Source: Anaerolineales bacterium
GTDB taxonomy: Bacteria > Chloroflexota > Anaerolineae > 4572-78 > J111
DNA length: 64,000 bases
NCBI GenBank assembly: GCA_015075405.1
Contig: JABTUK010000002.1
Span: 1,736,001-1,800,000, forward strand
Reading direction: 5' to 3'
A program made the translations under genes and the position numbers. Below, in pieces: positions 62,615 to 64,000 of the stretch. Each line of letters starts with the position of its first letter. The first letter of the stretch is position 1. The notes beneath the pieces were generated by a model that was given only the letters and a program-made list of their open reading frames with translations, was not told where the DNA came from and did not search any database.

Positions 62615-62845
62615 GCCAAGAGAGAGGTGAAGCATAAAGGTTCTGGGTTGAAAATCGGCGCCGTGGCCCGAGCCCGGCTTTTTGAGCCAGCAGTGCCTCG
62701 GTCCTGTCCAAGGCAGCCACCCCTGTTATCGTCGCCCGTCAGAGCGACGATGACCAGATCGTTGGGGCCGCCCGCCTCCGCTTCGGCTGTCAACAGGCCA
62801 GCCTCTTTGACGAGGGCTTTGTTAGCCTCGGTGGACGCGCCAAGC
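62615..62845. other. Noncoding or degenerate stretch after ctaA
   Basis: No convincing gene is seen in this stretch. One frame of the plus strand reads VIVARQSDDDQIVGAARLRF and continues into repeat element A without a start codon, so a gene remnant is possible. It is GC-rich like its neighbours. Confidence 0.4.
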
Positions 62846-62947
62846 TATACCCAACGCATTTCAAAATTTCCGTAGCTGACGCATCCCCATGCGTCAGCGG
62901 ACGGCATAGGGATGCCGTCCTACGGAAATTTTAACGTGCGCTTAGTA
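62846..62947. repeat. Palindromic element A, copy 2 (inverted)
   Basis: Reverse complement of the element at 42647-42750: starts TATACCCAACGCATTTC, ends GCGCTTAGTA, with the same inner arms CAAAATTTCCGTAG and CTACGGAAATTTT-type complement. Its right end is interrupted by element B. Confidence 0.85.
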
Positions 62948-63031
62948 CCTATCCGAAAACCTCCGTAGAGGACGCATCCCTATGCGTCCTCGGCTTGCAT
63001 AGGGATGCAAGCCTACGGGTTTTCGGATAGG
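62948..63031. repeat. Palindromic element B, inserted in element A
   Basis: Perfect ends CCTATCCGAAAACC and GGTTTTCGGATAGG enclose two GC-rich hairpins. The 7-mer CTTAGTA, part of the end of element A, is present on both sides (62941-62947 and 63034-63040), as expected for a target duplication. Confidence 0.75.
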
Positions 63032-63299
63032 CTCTTAGTATAATCGCTACCATCGGCTGAGTTACAAGAGGCAAATCTTCAAACTTGACCTCAATCAAGG
63101 CGATGTTGTGTCCGCCCTTTTTCCAGGTTAGCGCATTGGCGGCCTGGTGATAAACGGCGTCGCGCAGGGTGGCGTTAAGATAAGGCAGGACATCGGAAAT
63201 ATCGGCAGTGAGCCGGGCGATGGCCGCGTACCGTTCCGCCCCTGGCTCGCAGGGTGGGGTAAAGACTTCAAGGTCGTATTTCTCAATGAGCATAGCCAC
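62949..63299 (-). CDS. Conserved CEPGAERY-motif protein with repeat-derived C-terminus
   Basis: A 116-residue reading frame. Residues 1-86 (FTPPCEPGAERYAAIARLTADISDVLPYLNATL, in outline, then ANALTWKKGGHNIAL) look like a conserved small domain with one Cys, which I recall from proteins with iron-sulfur or corrinoid links but cannot name. From about 63040 downward the frame runs into repeat elements B and A, and the stop codon (62951-62949) is inside element B. The original C-terminus is therefore lost or replaced, and the product may be non-functional. Confidence 0.5.
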   Translation of the reverse strand: MAMLIEKYDLEVFTPPCEPGAERYAAIARLTADISDVLPYLNATLRDAVYHQAANALTWKKGGHNIALIEVKFEDLPLVTQPMVAIILRAYPKTRRLASLCKPRTHRDASSTEVFG

Positions 63300-63305
63300 A
63301 CCTCC

Positions 63306-64000
63306 TTATGACTTGTGTATGTTCATTGCCTGAAAAGCCGACTTGTGACTGAGCAGCATGAGCAGAGTGATGATGATAGCTGAAGTCAGGCACCAGATGC
63401 AGACGGCCTTGATGACAAAAGGCTCCAGATAGGTCAGGTACAGTGAAAACAAAGTACCAACCAGGGCCAGACCGAACACAGCCAGCGGCGCGTACCTGGC
63501 CAATGGGTCAACGCGAAATCGTCCCCACAGCCAGGCCACCAGGATGGCTACATAGCCGATGACGCCCAACACACCGATAGGCAGCAGGCCAAACAGGCGG
63601 GCATAGGGACTGCTTTGCACAGCGTTGCAGTCGCCCACCGGCCCGCACACTGCCGGAACGGCCTGCGTTTCGACATAAGCCAGGTAGCCGGCCACGCCCA
63701 GCCCAGCTATGGCTAAAATTGGAATTGCCAGTTCAAGCCAGGCTAGTGGCAGACAATCTGTCCCGTTTTTTAAACGCTTGGCCGCAGCAGCGCTGGTGTA
63801 GATTAATGCCCCTATCATGCCGATTATGACAGCCAGCGCGAGTTCAAACCCTTGCACCCTGGCCGACGATGCAGCCAGCGGCTGATTGAGGCTCGTCTCC
63901 TCAATGGGTTCGGACATCGCGACGTCTGGCACAGGCAGAGCTTCTTCAGTCCCGTGCAATTTAGCCAGCGCAGCCGTTGGCGATGGGTTGACGGCTGCCT
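63306..64000 (-). CDS. Vitamin K epoxide reductase (VKOR) family protein (N-terminus beyond window)
   Basis: A membrane protein of at least 217 residues with five helices. It has the VKOR active-site set: CGPVGDC with the loop cysteines, the Ser in CNAVQSS, and the CxxC motif CIWC in a late helix (VIKAVCIWCLTSAIIITLL). Bacterial VKOR reoxidises DsbA-type proteins with quinone, making disulfides in the periplasm. A TTG at 63959 could be the start, but the frame stays open to the window edge (reading AAVNPSPTAAALAK), so the gene probably begins outside. Such disulfide chemistry would serve the many exported Cys proteins nearby. Confidence 0.85.
   Translation of the reverse strand, partial: AAVNPSPTAALAKLHGTEEALPVPDVAMSEPIEETSLNQPLAASSARVQGFELALAVIIGMIGALIYTSAAAAKRLKNGTDCLPLAWLELAIPILAIAGLGVAGYLAYVETQAVPAVCGPVGDCNAVQSSPYARLFGLLPIGVLGVIGYVAILVAWLWGRFRVDPLARYAPLAVFGLALVGTLFSLYLTYLEPFVIKAVCIWCLTSAIIITLLMLLSHKSAFQAMNIHKS

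Overview
The window reads as a chromosomal segment of a bacterium of the phylum Chloroflexota, probably Anaerolineae or a relative. This is inference from gene content and codon habit: moderately high GC, frequent TTG/GTG starts, a caa3-type oxidase with A2-type YSHP motif, an ISKra4-like element and many palindromic repeats. No rRNA or marker gene settles it. One tRNA (Leu, anticodon GAG) is present.

Layout. 1-7418: assorted small enzymes (PfpI/Hsp31-like, LtrA, GNAT, RidA, DinB, dienelactone-hydrolase-like), a glycosidase-like TIM-barrel protein with its own promoter and upstream insulating terminator, and a nuclease-like protein. 7645-10634: a GntR/UTRA regulator with promoter and palindromic operator, followed by a corrinoid protein and an MtmB-family methyltransferase whose pyrrolysine site is a leucine. 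10863-21171: purine catabolism, with adenine deaminase and two complete xanthine-dehydrogenase-type molybdenum hydroxylases whose FeS and FAD domains are fused in opposite orders; a DUF433/DUF5615 toxin-antitoxin pair lies between them. 21216-26532: Uma2 nuclease and a type III-like Mod/Res pair. 26647-28709: a small membrane protein and an LplT-PlsC fusion, then tRNA-Leu.

29176-40588 (minus strand) is a respiratory molybdoenzyme locus: a periplasmic binding protein of PhnD/AioX type, a histidine kinase and a NarL-type regulator, then an operon of four-cluster ferredoxin subunit, NrfD-type membrane subunit, Tat-exported Mo-bisPGD catalytic subunit, cytochrome c, FmdE-like protein, AhpD-like protein and a multi-cluster ferredoxin. 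The leader of this operon carries a convincing Moco-type riboswitch whose 3' end overlaps an intrinsic terminator, and a 20-base perfect palindrome lies upstream of the promoter.

40764-47429 is a metal-resistance patch broken by mobile DNA: SWEET-like protein, EamA transporter and ArsR repressor with twin operators, a decayed ISKra4-like IS, a MerR regulon (19-base spacer promoter, CCPF protein, CopZ-like metallochaperone), and a truncated FmdE copy cut by a decayed IS701-like IS. 47437-62614 is an arsenite-driven electron-transport region: two-component system, Rieske and molybdenum subunits of arsenite oxidase (aioBA), a third FmdE-like gene, a triheme lipoprotein cytochrome, and a full caa3 oxidase set (ctaC, D, F, E, ctaG, a copper-chaperone-like protein, SURF1, ctaA). 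Electrons would flow from arsenite through AioBA and cytochrome c to oxygen. The right end holds nested palindromic elements that cut into a small gene, and a VKOR-type protein running off the edge.
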